Numbered from the stretch's first letter, positions 49,518-62,000 are shown. The stretch is 64,000 nucleotides of DNA from G965232465 sp965276005 (GCA_965276005.1 OZ254962.1:2046001-2110000); one strand, 5' to 3'. Translations and numbers: made by a program. The notes: a model not told the origin generated them from the sequence alone.

Positions 49518-50144
49518 ATGGACACACCTACGACTTTACCTAAACATACTTTTTGGCATGATGTGTATGCTGTTTTTTTGGGTACGGCGTTGATTACCAT
49601 AGGCTTGGCGATTTTTAAGTCGGCGGGGTTGTTTACTTCGGGGCTGAGTGGTTGGGCGTTTTTACTGGCAAAAGTTACGCCGTATTCTTTTGGGATATGG
49701 TTTATTGTTATCAGTCTGCCGTTTTATTTCTTTGCCTATAGCCTGCTTGGATTTTGGTTCACATTTCGCACTGTTGTTATGGTGGTGATTGTGTCTTTGT
49801 CTGTGGATAAAGTCGGCTTGATGTTGGATATTACTGTCAATAATACCTTAATCGCCAGTATCGTTGCCGGTGCTATTTGTGGTATGGGGTTGTTGTCCAT
49901 CATGCGTCATGGTATGAGCTTGGGCGGTTTTGGCGTGCTTGGGGCATTTTTACAGCACAAAAAGATAGTCCGCACGGGGGTGATTATGATGGGGGCGGAT
50001 GCCTTGTTGGTGGTGCTGTGTATATTTGTGTTTTCGTGGCAAGATATATTGTATTCGTTGGCGTCTATGGTCAGTGTGAATCTTGTTCTGATTGTAAACC
50101 ATAAATCCAGTTGGTATGTCCCCACCAGTCGGGGCATGGGGTAA
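49518..50144 (+). CDS. YitT-family membrane protein, tandem copy B
   Basis: A 208-residue multi-pass membrane protein related to the preceding gene along its full length (SGLSGWAFLL, RHGMSLGGFGVLGAFLQHK, SWQDILYSLASM). Differences are concentrated in the N-terminal helices and loops. It starts after AAAGGAAAAAA. The C-terminus ends like copy A (SRGMG here, SHGMG there). Two small membrane protein genes of another family follow, as at the 9693 locus, where a YitT remnant and a small protein are also neighbours. The pairing therefore recurs and may be functional. Confidence 0.85.
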   Translation: MDTPTTLPKHTFWHDVYAVFLGTALITIGLAIFKSAGLFTSGLSGWAFLLAKVTPYSFGIWFIVISLPFYFFAYSLLGFWFTFRTVVMVVIVSLSVDKVGLMLDITVNNTLIASIVAGAICGMGLLSIMRHGMSLGGFGVLGAFLQHKKIVRTGVIMMGADALLVVLCIFVFSWQDILYSLASMVSVNLVLIVNHKSSWYVPTSRGMG

Positions 50145-50234
50145 TAGTGTTGCCACACAAGCGAAAAGCATCTCACATGGATATAATTTGGGCTATATTT
50201 CACAAACATATACATTGTATTATATCATTTATTG

Positions 50235-50263
50235 TTGACAAGACGCAATACAAGTGTTACACT
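50235..50263 (+). promoter_or_regulatory. Promoter of small membrane protein copy 2
   Basis: TTGACA (50235-50240), 17 bp and TACACT (50258-50263). Nearly the same sequence as 9536-9564, but the leader that follows lacks the 16-bp repeats. Confidence 0.8.
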
Positions 50264-50312
50264 ACTGCGGGGGATTGTCCCATTTAAACTAATAAATGAA
50301 AGAGAGAACATT

Positions 50313-50522
50313 ATGATTAACAAAAAAGCATTTTCAAAAACCGATTTGTCGAATCGTATCGCAAAAGCAGATATTACCCGTTTAGAAAATCGCAAACAGT
50401 TTTGGATCGGGTTTAGTATATTCGTTGTTTGGCTAGTTGCTACCACTGTGTCTTTGACATGTACAAATAGTCAGGGTAGTTACGATGCCAGCGGTTGTGG
50501 TAAGGGCAGTAGCGACAAATAA
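50313..50522 (+). CDS. Small single-span membrane protein, copy 2
   Basis: A 69-residue protein from ATG 50313 (AGAGAGAACATT upstream). It shares INKKAFSK, RIAKADITRLENRKQFW and the tail pattern TC...CGK.SSDK with the copy at 9693. One hydrophobic helix lies near residues 31-50. Conservation of the cytoplasmic segment and the two tail cysteines, with a freely varying helix, suggests selection on the ends. Function unknown. No terminator was seen before the third copy. Confidence 0.85.
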   Translation: MINKKAFSKTDLSNRIAKADITRLENRKQFWIGFSIFVVWLVATTVSLTCTNSQGSYDASGCGKGSSDK

Positions 50523-50597
50523 AACCTTTTTTATTCTGCGTGCGACACTTGATGTGCGTACTCTGAATAGGTATATGACATATGATATTATTTACTA

Positions 50598-50626
50598 TTG
50601 ACATAGAGCAATGTAAATGGTAGGCT
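50598..50626 (+). promoter_or_regulatory. Promoter of small membrane protein copy 3
   Basis: TTGACA (50598-50603), 17 bp and TAGGCT (50621-50626), the same architecture as copies 1 and 2. Confidence 0.65.
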
Positions 50627-50675
50627 ACTGCTGCAAGTTTTTTTATTTAGTCTTATCAGTGAAGGAGAAACCATT

Positions 50676-50855
50676 ATGATGAACAAAAAAATTTCAAAAA
50701 CCGATCTATCGGATCGTATTGCAAAAGCCGATATTGCCAGCTTAGACAATCGAAAACAGTACATTTTCGGCATGGCATTATGGGTTCTGTTACTTACTTA
50801 TCCCCTACCTATGGAATCAGATTCAGATGATGAGTCTGAATCCGATAATAAATAA
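50676..50855 (+). CDS. Small single-span membrane protein, copy 3, with acidic tail
   Basis: A 59-residue protein. ATG 50676 follows GAAGGAGAAACC. The N-terminus MMNKKISKTDLSDRIAKAD and the segment SLDNRKQ match the other two copies. The hydrophobic helix (about 30-46) is shorter, and the cysteine tail is replaced by an acidic one (SDSDDESESDNK). It is the most diverged family member, with its own promoter and a terminator at 50890. Confidence 0.82.
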   Translation: MMNKKISKTDLSDRIAKADIASLDNRKQYIFGMALWVLLLTYPLPMESDSDDESESDNK

Positions 50856-50889
50856 AACATTTTAGTGGGATATTTTGGATAACACATTA

Positions 50890-50927
50890 AAACCCTGCAA
50901 AAAAAACATGCGTTGTAGGGTTTTTTT
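50890..50927 (+). terminator. Rho-independent terminator after small protein copy 3
   Basis: AAACCCTGCAA and TTGTAGGGTTT pair with one mismatch, followed by T-rich sequence. Confidence 0.85.
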
Positions 50928-51263
50928 GTGTAACAGATGTGATACTGGGGAGAGGTGTGTATAATCCCTTAACCATCGTCATTACCGCCGGTGGTGTTTG
51001 CGGCTGAGTCCGCAACTGTTTTGCTGTCGTGCTGGCTGGCGACCAGTGATGGCAACCGCCTGTTTGTGTTGGCTTCGTCGATATATTCGTACAAAAGGGG
51101 TTTCAATTCTATGGCACGGCATGGATGGTATCGCCGACCTGTGCGGCGTATACTGCCCAAAAACACATACTGCAAAACATAGCGGGCGATAAAACCACTT
51201 GAAAAAGCCTAATGGCTATGTTATTGCTATCAATGGGATTGATGTTTAACAGGAGTATGGATT
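50928..51263. other. Interval before qmcA without a convincing gene
   Basis: A 68-codon minus-strand frame (50969-51175) ends in AANTTGGNDDG and has bacterial-looking codons but no recognised family or good ribosome site. It may be a remnant of a C-terminus. The qmcA ribosome site AGGAG lies at the right end. Confidence 0.4.
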
Positions 51264-52232
51264 ATGGATGATTTTCTTACAGGTTTGGAATATGCTATTT
51301 TTGACAACATTACTTGGGTTGTGTTGGCACTGGTTTTGTTGTTTTTACTGTTTAAGACATACCGTATTGTGCCGCAAAATCAGGTGGAAATTGTTGAGCG
51401 ATTTGGCAGATATGGGCGGACTTTGGGTTCTGGATTAAACTTTACCATCCCGATTGTAGAAAAGATTGCTTACACTCGATCTTTAAAGGAACAAGTATAC
51501 GATGTTCCATCGCAAGCGGTGATTACTAAGGATAATATATCGATTGAAATCGACGGGGTGGTGTATGTCAAGGTGATTGAACCGGCGAAAAGCTGTTATG
51601 GCATCGAAAACTATAGCTATGCGATTATGCAGTTGGCACAAACGACCATGCGTAGTGAAATTGGCAAAATGACTTTGGAAAAAACTTTTGAAGAGCGGGA
51701 TAATCTAAATGCCTCTATCGTCAATGCTATTAACGAAGCATCACAAGAGTGGGGTATGGTGATATTACGCTATGAAATCAAAGACATCAAACCGCCCAAA
51801 ACTGTGTTACAGGCAATGGAGATGCAGCTGAAGGCCGATCGGGAAAAACGGGCGGTGGTGTTAGAATCCGAAGGGCAACGGGAATCGGAAATTAACCGGG
51901 CAGAAGGGGAAAAACAAGCCCGTATTCTCGAAGCCCAAGCGGTACAACAAGAACAAATCCTAAAAGCAAAAGGACAAGCCGAATCGATCCGTTTGGTGGC
52001 TCTGGCACAGGCAGAAGCACTGCGGGTGGTCGGCGAAGAAGCGTCCAGTAAAAATGGATCTGCGGCGGTGTCGTTGTCGTTAGCTGAAAAATCCATCGAA
52101 GCCAAACAGGCTATCGCCAAGGAAAGTTCTATGGTCATCGTACCCGAAAGCAGCACCGATATTGCCAGTATTGTGGCACAGGCGGTAGGCATTTCGGAAA
52201 AAATCAAAACCAAAGGCAATACGGATGTTTGA
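51264..52232 (+). CDS. qmcA: SPFH/stomatin-family membrane protein (QmcA type)
   Basis: A 322-residue protein. One N-terminal membrane anchor (about 17-35) is followed by the SPFH/Band 7 domain (VPQNQVEIVERFGRYGR, SLKEQVYDVPSQAVITKDN, TMRSEIGKMTLEKTFEERD in part). Next is an alanine/glutamate-rich coiled coil (AEGEKQARILEAQAVQQEQ) and a C-terminal helix. Stomatin-type proteins form membrane microdomain scaffolds and modulate proteases. It overlaps the nfeD gene by 8 bp, the conserved slipin-NfeD pairing. Confidence 0.95.
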   Translation: MDDFLTGLEYAIFDNITWVVLALVLLFLLFKTYRIVPQNQVEIVERFGRYGRTLGSGLNFTIPIVEKIAYTRSLKEQVYDVPSQAVITKDNISIEIDGVVYVKVIEPAKSCYGIENYSYAIMQLAQTTMRSEIGKMTLEKTFEERDNLNASIVNAINEASQEWGMVILRYEIKDIKPPKTVLQAMEMQLKADREKRAVVLESEGQRESEINRAEGEKQARILEAQAVQQEQILKAKGQAESIRLVALAQAEALRVVGEEASSKNGSAAVSLSLAEKSIEAKQAIAKESSMVIVPESSTDIASIVAQAVGISEKIKTKGNTDV

Positions 52233-52716
52233 AGCAGATGCTTTAAGTTTCGGGCAACTCCTTATAATACTGGGGCTGATATGTCTTGCTGTAGAAATTG
52301 TCCTGTTGGGGTTTGGTACGATTGTGCTGCTGTTTTTGGGCGTTTCCTTAATAGAATTTGGTATCATTACCCACTTTATTTATGCGGATTTACGGGATGC
52401 TATCGGACCTGTCGCAGCCGTATTGATGGTGGTTGTAACCTTGCTAAACGCAGGGGCGTTGTCCTATGCCTTGTGGAAACCATTAAAGCGATTCCAATCC
52501 GCCCGTTCCTATAAACAAGAAACCAGCAGTGACTTTATCGGTCATCAATTTGAGCTGTCTGAGTCGTTGCCATCTGAACGGGCGGTATATCACAAATTAT
52601 CCGGCATATATTGGCGGTTATACAAAGACGATTCTGCTCCATCCTGCATAAACAAAGGGCAAAGGGTGCAGGTCGTACGGGTATCCGCAGGAAAATTGTG
52701 GATCGCCCCTTTATAA
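52225..52716 (+). CDS. NfeD-family membrane protein
   Basis: A 163-residue protein. Three to four hydrophobic helices in the first 80 residues (LIILGLICLAVEIVLLGFGT in part) are followed by a small soluble OB-fold-like domain ending in GQRVQVVRVSAGKLWIAPL, the typical NfeD C-terminus. It lacks the ClpP-like protease domain of long NfeD proteins. It overlaps qmcA, its usual partner. A 12-G tract begins 10 bp after the stop. Confidence 0.93.
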   Translation: MFEADALSFGQLLIILGLICLAVEIVLLGFGTIVLLFLGVSLIEFGIITHFIYADLRDAIGPVAAVLMVVVTLLNAGALSYALWKPLKRFQSARSYKQETSSDFIGHQFELSESLPSERAVYHKLSGIYWRLYKDDSAPSCINKGQRVQVVRVSAGKLWIAPL

Positions 52717-52726
52717 AGTGCGTGTA

Positions 52727-52738
52727 GGGGGGGGGGGG
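52727..52738. repeat. Poly-G tract (G12) downstream of nfeD
   Basis: Twelve Gs at 52727-52738. Beyond them an open frame in the nfeD phase continues (IPVDGIGKYGLCMPYHMPYN onward) to a TAA near 52921, without a clear start codon. It may be a contingency tract or the edge of a remnant. The remainder of the 377-bp gap to 53094 is the upstream region of the exoprotein gene. Confidence 0.8.
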
Positions 52739-53093
52739 AGATACCTGTTGATGGGATTGGCAAATACGGCTTATGTATGCCGTATCACATGCCATATAAT
52801 ACGGGCACCGCATACGCCTATACCGATAACGGGCAACAAAAATACATGTTGGCGGGCAATGTCATAGTGTGTTGTGAACATGGCAACCGCCTTTTCTGTA
52901 GTTGTTATTTTTCTATAATTTAAGCCTATTTGAACATAAAATAATACGAATCTTAAAATAAATCGAAAATAGGGGTTGACAGACGCTTTTTATCTATGGT
53001 ATAAGTGTACATGTCTTGTTTATAAGATTAGAGTTTATGGTTTAGGTATATAAGATATATGTTATTTAATCAACTTTTGTAATTAGGAGATGT

Positions 53094-56000
53094 ATGATGA
53101 GAGAAATGGCTTATAATAAAAAAATGTTTATGGTGACGGCTTCTTTGTGTGTTGTCGGGGCGTTAACAGGTGGCTTTGCTTATGCGGGGGAACTCCCCAG
53201 TGGTGGTGAGGTGGTCGATGGAAATGTCCATATTTATCAACGGGGTAGCACCTTAAATATCGATCAAAACACAGACAAAGCGATTGTTAATTGGAACAGC
53301 TTTTCTGTGGGTAAGGACAACACGGTAAACTTCAATCAGCCCAGTAGCGATTCGGCAACTTTAAATCGTGTTACGGGGGATTTGACTTCTGATATTGCCG
53401 GGCGAATCAATGCCAATGGCAGTGTGTTTTTGGTCAATCCCAATGGTATACTGATTACTGCCGATGGGGTTATCGATACGGGCAATTTTGTTGCCTCGAC
53501 CCTCGATATTGATAACAACGACTTTTTGAATGGCGATTACACATTCACTAAAAGCGGCTCGAATGGCGTTGTTTCGAATCGGGGGACTGTTTCTGTCGAC
53601 GATGGCGGTTTTGTAGCGTTGCTTGGCGGAGCGGTCAAAAATGATGGCACCGTCCGTGCCCATGTGGGTACGATAGGTTTTGCTGGCGGCGAAAAGATTG
53701 TCATGTCGTTTGGCAATAACGATTTCTTAAGGGTCGAAGTGCCTACGGACACATGGCAAGACTTGACAGATGTGGACGGCAACAAAGTTTCTGCCACCCT
53801 TGACTTAGGCGGCAAAATCGAATCACGGGGTGGTTTTGTCGATATAACCGTTGCCGATGCTTCTGATATTCTTCGACAGTCTATATCTATTAGCGGTATT
53901 GTCTCCGCAAACACTGTATCCTCTCAGGACGGGGTTATATCCATTAGCGGCGGTACTCTGGGAATTGCTGGCAACGGGCGAATCACCGCTGATGCCGATT
54001 ATGGCAATGCGGGACGGATAGATGTTGCCGTGCAGTCGTTGAATATGTCCGCTCCCATATCTGCCACCGCCGCAACAGGCAGCGGGGGAACGATTAAGGT
54101 ATCGTTACAACAGGGGGCAAGTCTCAGTCGTGGGGCGGTGCTCGATGTCAGCGGTAAACAGGGCGGTAGTGTGTCTGTAATCGGTGGATTATCGGGCGAC
54201 AAATACTATAAACTGGTCGGATCGGGCGATTTTGTTGCCGATGGCAGCGATGGCACAGGCGGGTATATCGATATATCCAACAAAAACGGCTTGGTCGGGC
54301 TGTTTTCTGGTAGTGTATCGGCAAAGGGTACGACTATGGGCGGTCGCATCCGTATTGGCGGGGCGTTTCAAGGCGGTTCGTACAACGCAAAAACCAGCCA
54401 ACTAGACAAAAAGGCTCAGGATTTATTTATAAACCGCTGGTCGGATAGCAGCGGGCTTACCAGTGCCGGCAAAACTTCGTTGGGTACGGGCGTACACATC
54501 GACACATCATCCGAATCGGGTACAGGGGGTACTGTCGTACTGTGGGCGGATCACACCACCAATAACTATGCCCAAATCACCGCAACCGGTGCCACTGGTG
54601 GCGGGGCGGTGGAAATATCTGGCAAGAAAAAAGTCGACAGCTTTGGTTTAAAACGGGTCGAGGTGGGCGATGGGGTTATTTTGCTCGATCCTAAAAATGT
54701 GGTGATTAGCGGTTTTTCTGGCGGCTTTGCACAGGCAAAACGCATTATGTCGTCCACACCCCTTGCAGGTTTCGAACTGGATTTAGATGACAATGACAAT
54801 TTTGGTGCCTCTGTTGCTCTTAGCGAAGATGGTAGCAAATTGGCTGTTGGGGCTCGGGGTGATGACACGGGGGCACCCGATAATGGGGCGGTGTATTTGT
54901 TCACTGTTGGCGGCAAGGGGTCTCAGTGGGGCAGTTCGCTGTTACAAGAACATAAAATCGCCTATGGGTCTGGTCTGAATGTCAGAGGCAGCAATGCACA
55001 ATTTGGTAAATCTGTGGCATTTAATGACGATGGTACCAAGTTGGTCGTGGGTATGCCATATGTGAAAAAAGTGTCTCCCTATCGGAGCGGCAGGGGGAGA
55101 ATTTTCTTCTTTTCTGTCGATTGGGGCAGAGATGTTACCAATACTTCTTATTTAGAATATGGGGGCAATGGGTATTTTGGCACCGGCGTTGCGTTAAGCG
55201 ATAACGGCACCAAACTAGCGGTTGGTGAAACCCATGATACGCAAAATGGGGTGTCTGAGGCGGGATCTGTGTCGTTGTTTGTGTTGTCTGGTGATGGCAA
55301 AGACTGGGGCACTTCGCCCAATCGGCGGCGTACAGGACGGATTGTAAGCGGCAGTGGCAGGCTTACCCTGTCGTCTTATGATTCGTTTGGCTATTCGGTT
55401 GCGTTAAGTGGTGATGGGTCGAAGTTAGCGGTCGGTGCTGAGGGTACCAATGACAGAAGAGGGGCGGTGCATTTGTTTACGGTTGGCGGCTCCAGTTGGG
55501 GTCAATCGTTTACCTATACTGCCAAGATTGCCGATAGATTTGCGGCACTGGACGAGGATGACTTTTTTGGCAGCAGCGTTGCACTAAGTGATGACGGTAG
55601 CAAATTGGCGATAGGCTCTATATTTTCTGATTTCGGCGGTAAAGATCGGGGGGCTGTATATTTGTTTTTTGTTGGCGGCATCACATGGGGGGGTAAAATT
55701 GCCCGAACGAACATCATTACCAATGGTGCGAATATTGCGTTGTCCAGTACCGATAAATTTGGCTATTCTGTGGCATTAAACCCGGATGGGTCCCGTTTAG
55801 TTGTCGGGGCTATCGGTAACAGCAGCGGCGGTACGAAACGGGGGGCGGTGTATTTATTGGGTTTATCGGGTGGTAATGCGTGGGGCAGCACGGTTGCAGT
55901 ACAGCGGATAATAAGAGATCAAAGACCGTTGCGATTAACCGCTGGTGAAGCGTTCGGGTCATCGGTTGCGTTGAGCGATGACGGCAGCAAGTTAGCCGTA

Positions 56001-59000
56001 GGTGCGACAAACTACAGCGGCGGCGGTGCGGTGTATTTGTTCGGAGTAAATACACTTATACATAAATGGGGCAGTGATATTTCGTACACCCGCCGTATTA
56101 GCAATGGCAACGGTGTTACATTAAGCAGTAGCGATGCGTTTGGGGCTTCTGTGGCACTAAACAACAACGGTACAAAGTTAGCGGTCGGTGCCAGCGGTAC
56201 AAATTCTAACAAAGGGGCGGTGTATGTATTTAGTGTCGGTGGCGATACAGTTACACAAAAAACAAAGATTGCCTCAGGCACCGGGGGTTTGTCGTTGGGT
56301 GCAGGCGATGGTTTTGGTGCAAGTGTTGCCCTAACTGGCGATGGGACAAAATTAGCGGTCGGTGCCGATGGGGATAATCGTAGTGAAGGGGCGGTGTATC
56401 TGTTTACAGTTACAGGGTCTAGCAGCGTACAAGTTAGCAAACTCAAAAAGATCGATGGCAGCGTGTCGGGGGTGTCGTTACAAAGAGACGATTATTTCGG
56501 ATCAGGTGTGGCATTCAGTAACGATGGCAAGAAGCTAGCGGTAGGTGCCGATGGCGATGGCAAAGGGGCGGTATATGTGTTTACTGTAAATGGTGCTACT
56601 GTTAGAAAAACCGCCAAAATTGCCAATGGTGCCGGCGTTACATTAAATGCGGGTAACACAAGTTTTGGTAGTAGCGTATCGCTGAGCAATGACGGCAGCA
56701 GATTAGCGGTAGGTGCCGATACGGGGGATGCCGGGGCGGTATATTTGTTTGATGTAAGCGGTGCCACCGTTACCCATGTTACCAAAGTTGCCAACGGGGC
56801 GGGTGTATCTTTGTCAAGCGGCGATGGATTTGGGACGGCTGTTGCCCTAAGTGGCGATGGCACCAAGTTAGTAGTAGGGGCTAAGGGCGACGATACCAAT
56901 GGCAATAATGCCGGTACCATATATACATTTACCGCCAGCAAAGCTGCGGATACATGGGGCAGTACAATAACGCAAGCGGTAAAACTGTCGCATGGGGCAA
57001 CTCTGTCGCTCGGCACTGTTTCTTTGGATAATTGGGATAATTTTGGTAGTAGTGTATCGTTAAGTGCTGATGGGACGAAATTGGCTGTCGGGGCTCATGG
57101 CGATGACGATGGGGGGGCGGTGTATCTGTACACTGTCGGCGGTTCTGGTGCCACATGGGGCAGTACAGTAACGCAAGCGGTAAAACTTTCTGATAGCCAT
57201 GCCAGTGTTTCTTTGGATTATGATGGTTGGTTTGGTAGTAGTGTATGGTTAAGCGGTGATGGGACGAAGTTGGTTGTCGGGGCTCCCCGTGATGACGATG
57301 GGGGAGATAGTCGAGGGGCGGTGTATCTGTACACTGTCGGCGGTTCTGGTGCCACATGGGGCAGTACGGTAACGCAAGCGGTAAAACTTTCTGATAGCCA
57401 TGCCAGTGTTTCTTTGGATGATGATGATAGGTTTGGTAGTAGTGTATCGTTAAGCGGTGATGGGATGAAGTTGGCTGTCGGGGCTTCCCGTGATGACGAT
57501 GGGGGCGGTAATCGAGGGGCGGTGTATCTGTTTACTGTCGGCGGTTCTGGTGCCACATGGGGCAGTACGGTAACGCAAGCGGTAAAACTTTCTGATAGCC
57601 ATGCCAGTGTTTCTTTGGATGATAGGGATTGGTTTGGTAGTGGTGTATCGTTAAGCGATGATGGAACCAAGTTGGCTGTCGGGGCTTATGGCGATGACGA
57701 TGGGGGAGCTGGGGCGGTGTATCTGTACACTGTCGGCGGTTCTGGTGCCACATGGGGCAGTACGGTAACGCAAGCGGTAAAACTTTCTAATAGTCATGCC
57801 AGTGTTTCTTTGGATAATGGTGATTTGTTTGGTAGTAGTGTATCGTTAAGTGCTGATGGTAGTAAGTTGGCTGTCGGGGCTGCGGGTGATGGCGATGGGG
57901 GATATCATGCTATAGGGGCGGTGTATCTGTACACTGTCGGCGGTTCTGGTGCCACATGGGGCAGTACGGTAACGCAAGCGGTAAAACTCTCTGACAGCCA
58001 TGCCAGTGTTTCTTTGGATAATGGCGATCAGTTTGGTAGTAGTGTATGGTTAAGCGGTGATGGGACGAAGTTAGCTGTCGGGGCTAGGTATGATGACGAT
58101 GGGGGTAGTACTCATTCAGATCGAGGGGCGGTGTATCTGTACACTGTCGGCGGTTCTGATGCCACATGGGGCAGTACGGTAACGCAAGCAGTAAAACTGT
58201 CGCATGGGGCGTCTACTCTATCACCCACTGTTTCTTTGGATAATTATGATTATTTTGGTAGTAGTGTATGGTTAAGCGGTGATGGGACGAAGTTGGCTGT
58301 CGGGGCTGCGGGTGATGACGATGGGGGTTATGGTCCAGGGGCGGTGTATCTGTACACTATCGGTGGTTCTGGTGCCACATGGGGCAGTACGGTAACGCAA
58401 GCGGTAAAACTTTCTGATAACCATGCTAGTGTTTCTTTGGATGATAATGATGGGTTTGGTAGTAGTGTATCGTTAAGTGCTGATGGGACGAAGTTGGCTG
58501 TCGGGACTCCCTATGATGACGATGGGGGAAATGGTCCAGGGGCGGTGTATCTGTACACTGTCGGCGGTTCTGGTGCCACATGGGGCAGAACAGTAACGCA
58601 AGCGGTAAAACTTTCTGATAGCCATGCCAGTGTTTCTTTGGATAGTGGGGATGATTTTGGTGCTAGTGTATCGTTAAGCAGTGATGGGACGAAGTTGGCT
58701 GTCGGGACTCCCTATGATGACGATGGGGGTAGTGATCAATCTGCAAATCGAGGTGCGGTGTATCTGTACACTGTCGGTGGTTCTGGTGCCACATGGGGCA
58801 GAACAGTAACGCAAGCGGTAAAACTTTCTGATGACCATGCCAGTGTTTCTTTGGATAATCATGATTATTTTGGTAGTAGTGTATCGTTAAGTGGTGATGG
58901 GACGAAGTTGGCTGTCGGGACTCCCTATGATGACGATGGGGGTAGTGATCAATCTGCAAATCGAGGTGCGGTGTATCTGTACACTGTCGGTGGTTCTGGT

Positions 59001-62000
59001 GCCACATGGGGCAGAACAGTAACGCAAGCGGTAAAACTTTCTGATGACCATGTCAGTGTTTCTTTGGATAATTGGGAACAGTTTGGTAGTAGTGTATCGT
59101 TAAGCAGTGATGGGACGAAGTTGGCTGTCGGGGCTAGGGGGGATGACCATTACAAGGGGGCGGTGTATCTGTACACTGTCGGTGGTGCCGCATGGGGCAG
59201 TACAGTAACGCAAGCGGTAAAACTTTCTGATAGCCATGCCAGTGTTTCTTTGGATAATGGTGATGAGTTTGGTAGTAGTGTATTGTTAAATGCTGATGGG
59301 ACGAAGTTGGCTGTCGGGGCTGCGGGTGATGACAATGGGGGTAGTAGTCTTGGGGCGGTGTATCTGTTTACTGTTGGCGGTTCTGGTGCCACATGGGGCA
59401 GTACGGTAACGCAAGCGGTAAAACTGTCGCATGGAACATTATTATCCCGCACTATCTCTTTGCATGATAATGATGAGTTTGGTAGCAGTGTATCGTTAAG
59501 CGATGATGGGACAAGATTGGCTGTCGGGGCTAGGGGGGATGACCATGACAAGGGGGCGGTGTATCTGTTTGCTGTTGGTGGTTCTGGTGCCACATGGGGC
59601 AGTACCATAGCACAAGTGGTAAAACTGTCGCATGGGACAAAACTTTCTTCTGGCACTATTTCTTTGGACAATTGGGATATATTTGGTACCAGTGTGTCGT
59701 TAAGCGGTGATGGGACAAAGTTGGCTGTGGGGGCGTCCCGTGATGACGATGGGGCTAATTATCACGGTGCAGATCGAGGGGCGGTGTATCTGTACACTAT
59801 CGGTGATCCCGGTGCCGCATGGGGCAGTAAAGTAACGCAAAAAGTAAAACTTTCTCATGGTCATGCCGGGATTTCTCTCGAGGATGAAGATGAATTTGGT
59901 ACCGGTGTATCGCTCAGCAGAGATGGAACCAAATTGGCTGTCGGGACTCCCTATGATGGCGATGGCGGGTGGAATCGTGGGGCGGTGTATCTGTATACTG
60001 TCGGCGGTTCTGGTGCCACATGGGGCAGGACAGTAACGCAAGCGGTAAAACTGTCCAATAGCCATAGCGGTATTTCTTTGGATAATAATGATAGGTTTGG
60101 TTGGAGTGTATCGCTTAGTAATGATGGAACCAAGCTGGCTGTCGGGACTGAACAAGATGACGATGGCGGGTGGAACCGAGGGGCGGTGTATCTGTACACT
60201 GTCGGCGGATCCACATGGGGCAGAACGGTAAAACAGGCGGTAAAACTGTCACATGGGGCGACCCTAACCTCCGGCACCATTTCTTTGAGCAATGGCGATT
60301 ATTTTGGCAGCGGTGTATCGCTAAGCGGCGATGGGACGAAGTTGGCTGTCGGGGCTCTTGGTAGCGACGGTGGCGGCCATTGGCGAGGGGCGGTGTACCT
60401 GTACACTGTCGGCGGTGCCACATGGGGCAGCACCGTAACCCAAGTGATGAAACTCTTCGATGGGGCGTTCTTGTCGTCCGGTGCTACTGTCTCTTTGGAT
60501 GATTACGATTGGTTTGGTACTAGTGTATCGCTAAGCGGCGATGGGACGAAGTTGGCTGTCGGGGCAGAACAAGATGACGATGGGGGTAGTGATCAATATG
60601 CCAACCGAGGGGCAGTGTATCTGTACATTGTCGACAAGACAGTTACCCAAACAAACAAGCCAAAAATGTTTAGCAGAAAAAATCTTTCTCTCACCTATAA
60701 CGAAGGGTTTGGTACCGATGTTGCCCTCAGCGATGACGGTACAAAAATGGCGGTCGGAGCTGAGTTTAACGATACCGGCGGCACCAATCGGGGGGCAGTA
60801 TACCTGTTCGAGATGAGCGGTGGTAAAAACTTTGGCGAAGATCTGTATTACACGGCAAAAATCGCCCACGGCAACGGCGTATCGTTAAACAATATCGACC
60901 GCTTTGGAGCTGGCGTTGCCCTAAATCATGACGGCAGCCGCCTGCTGGTCGGTGCCCCCTATGACGATACCAACGGCAACAACTATGGGGCGGCGTACCT
61001 GTTCCGTGTCGGCGGCAGCTCATGGGGTACAACCGTAACCAAACTCAGCAAAGTAGCATCCGCAAACAATGGACACTTCGGCGAATCGGTTGCTATCAGC
61101 GGCGATGGCACCAAAGTAGCCATCGGTACCCCCTATGACGACACTAAGGCATACCATCGAGGGGTTGTCAAATTATATACTATTGCCAGCAACAATGCTT
61201 TCCGATTGTCCGCTATATATGGACATGGCGATAGTGTGGGAAGTTCCCAAACCCTATCGCTACAGTCTGGCGAACAATTTGGCGAAGCGGTGGCACTCAG
61301 CGATGACGGGTCGAAGCTAGCGGTCGGTGCCTTAGGACGGGACAGCTATAAAGGCAGAGTATACCTGTTTACTGTAGGCACAAGCGGCGGCTGGGGCAAA
61401 TCCTTAGCACTGCAAACAACCATCGGGGGCAGCACCGGTGTTTCCTTGTCGGACTACGATTATTTTGGCTCCAGCGTTGCCCTAAGTAATGATGGCAGCA
61501 GGTTAGCAGTAGGTGCTTGGGGCGAAGACGCCCCCAATAAATGGGGAACTGGTGCCGCATATATATTTGATATAAGCGGTGCCACATGGGGAACTACAGT
61601 TACGCAACGCCAAAAAATAAACGATGGCAACGGCGTTTCCTTAGCATCAAACACCAGATTCGGGTTTGCTGTTGCTTTAACTGGTGATGGCAATAACCTA
61701 GCGATAGGTGCCTCCCGTGCCAATGGTAAACAATACAATAATGAAGGGGCTGTATACCTATATAAATTGACAAAAAGTACATCTGGATTTTCAAGAAGTA
61801 CATCCAGATTTTCAAGAAGTATATCTGAATCGCCAAAAGATACCCTATCGCCAATCATAGAAAAGCTAAAAACCGGTGCCAGCGTATACATCACCGCCAG
61901 CAACGATATTACAGTCGATGACGCCCTTATCACCACAGCAGGCACAGGAAAATTAACCTTAATCGCCGGGCGGTCGATTAAAATTAACAGCGATGTAAAA

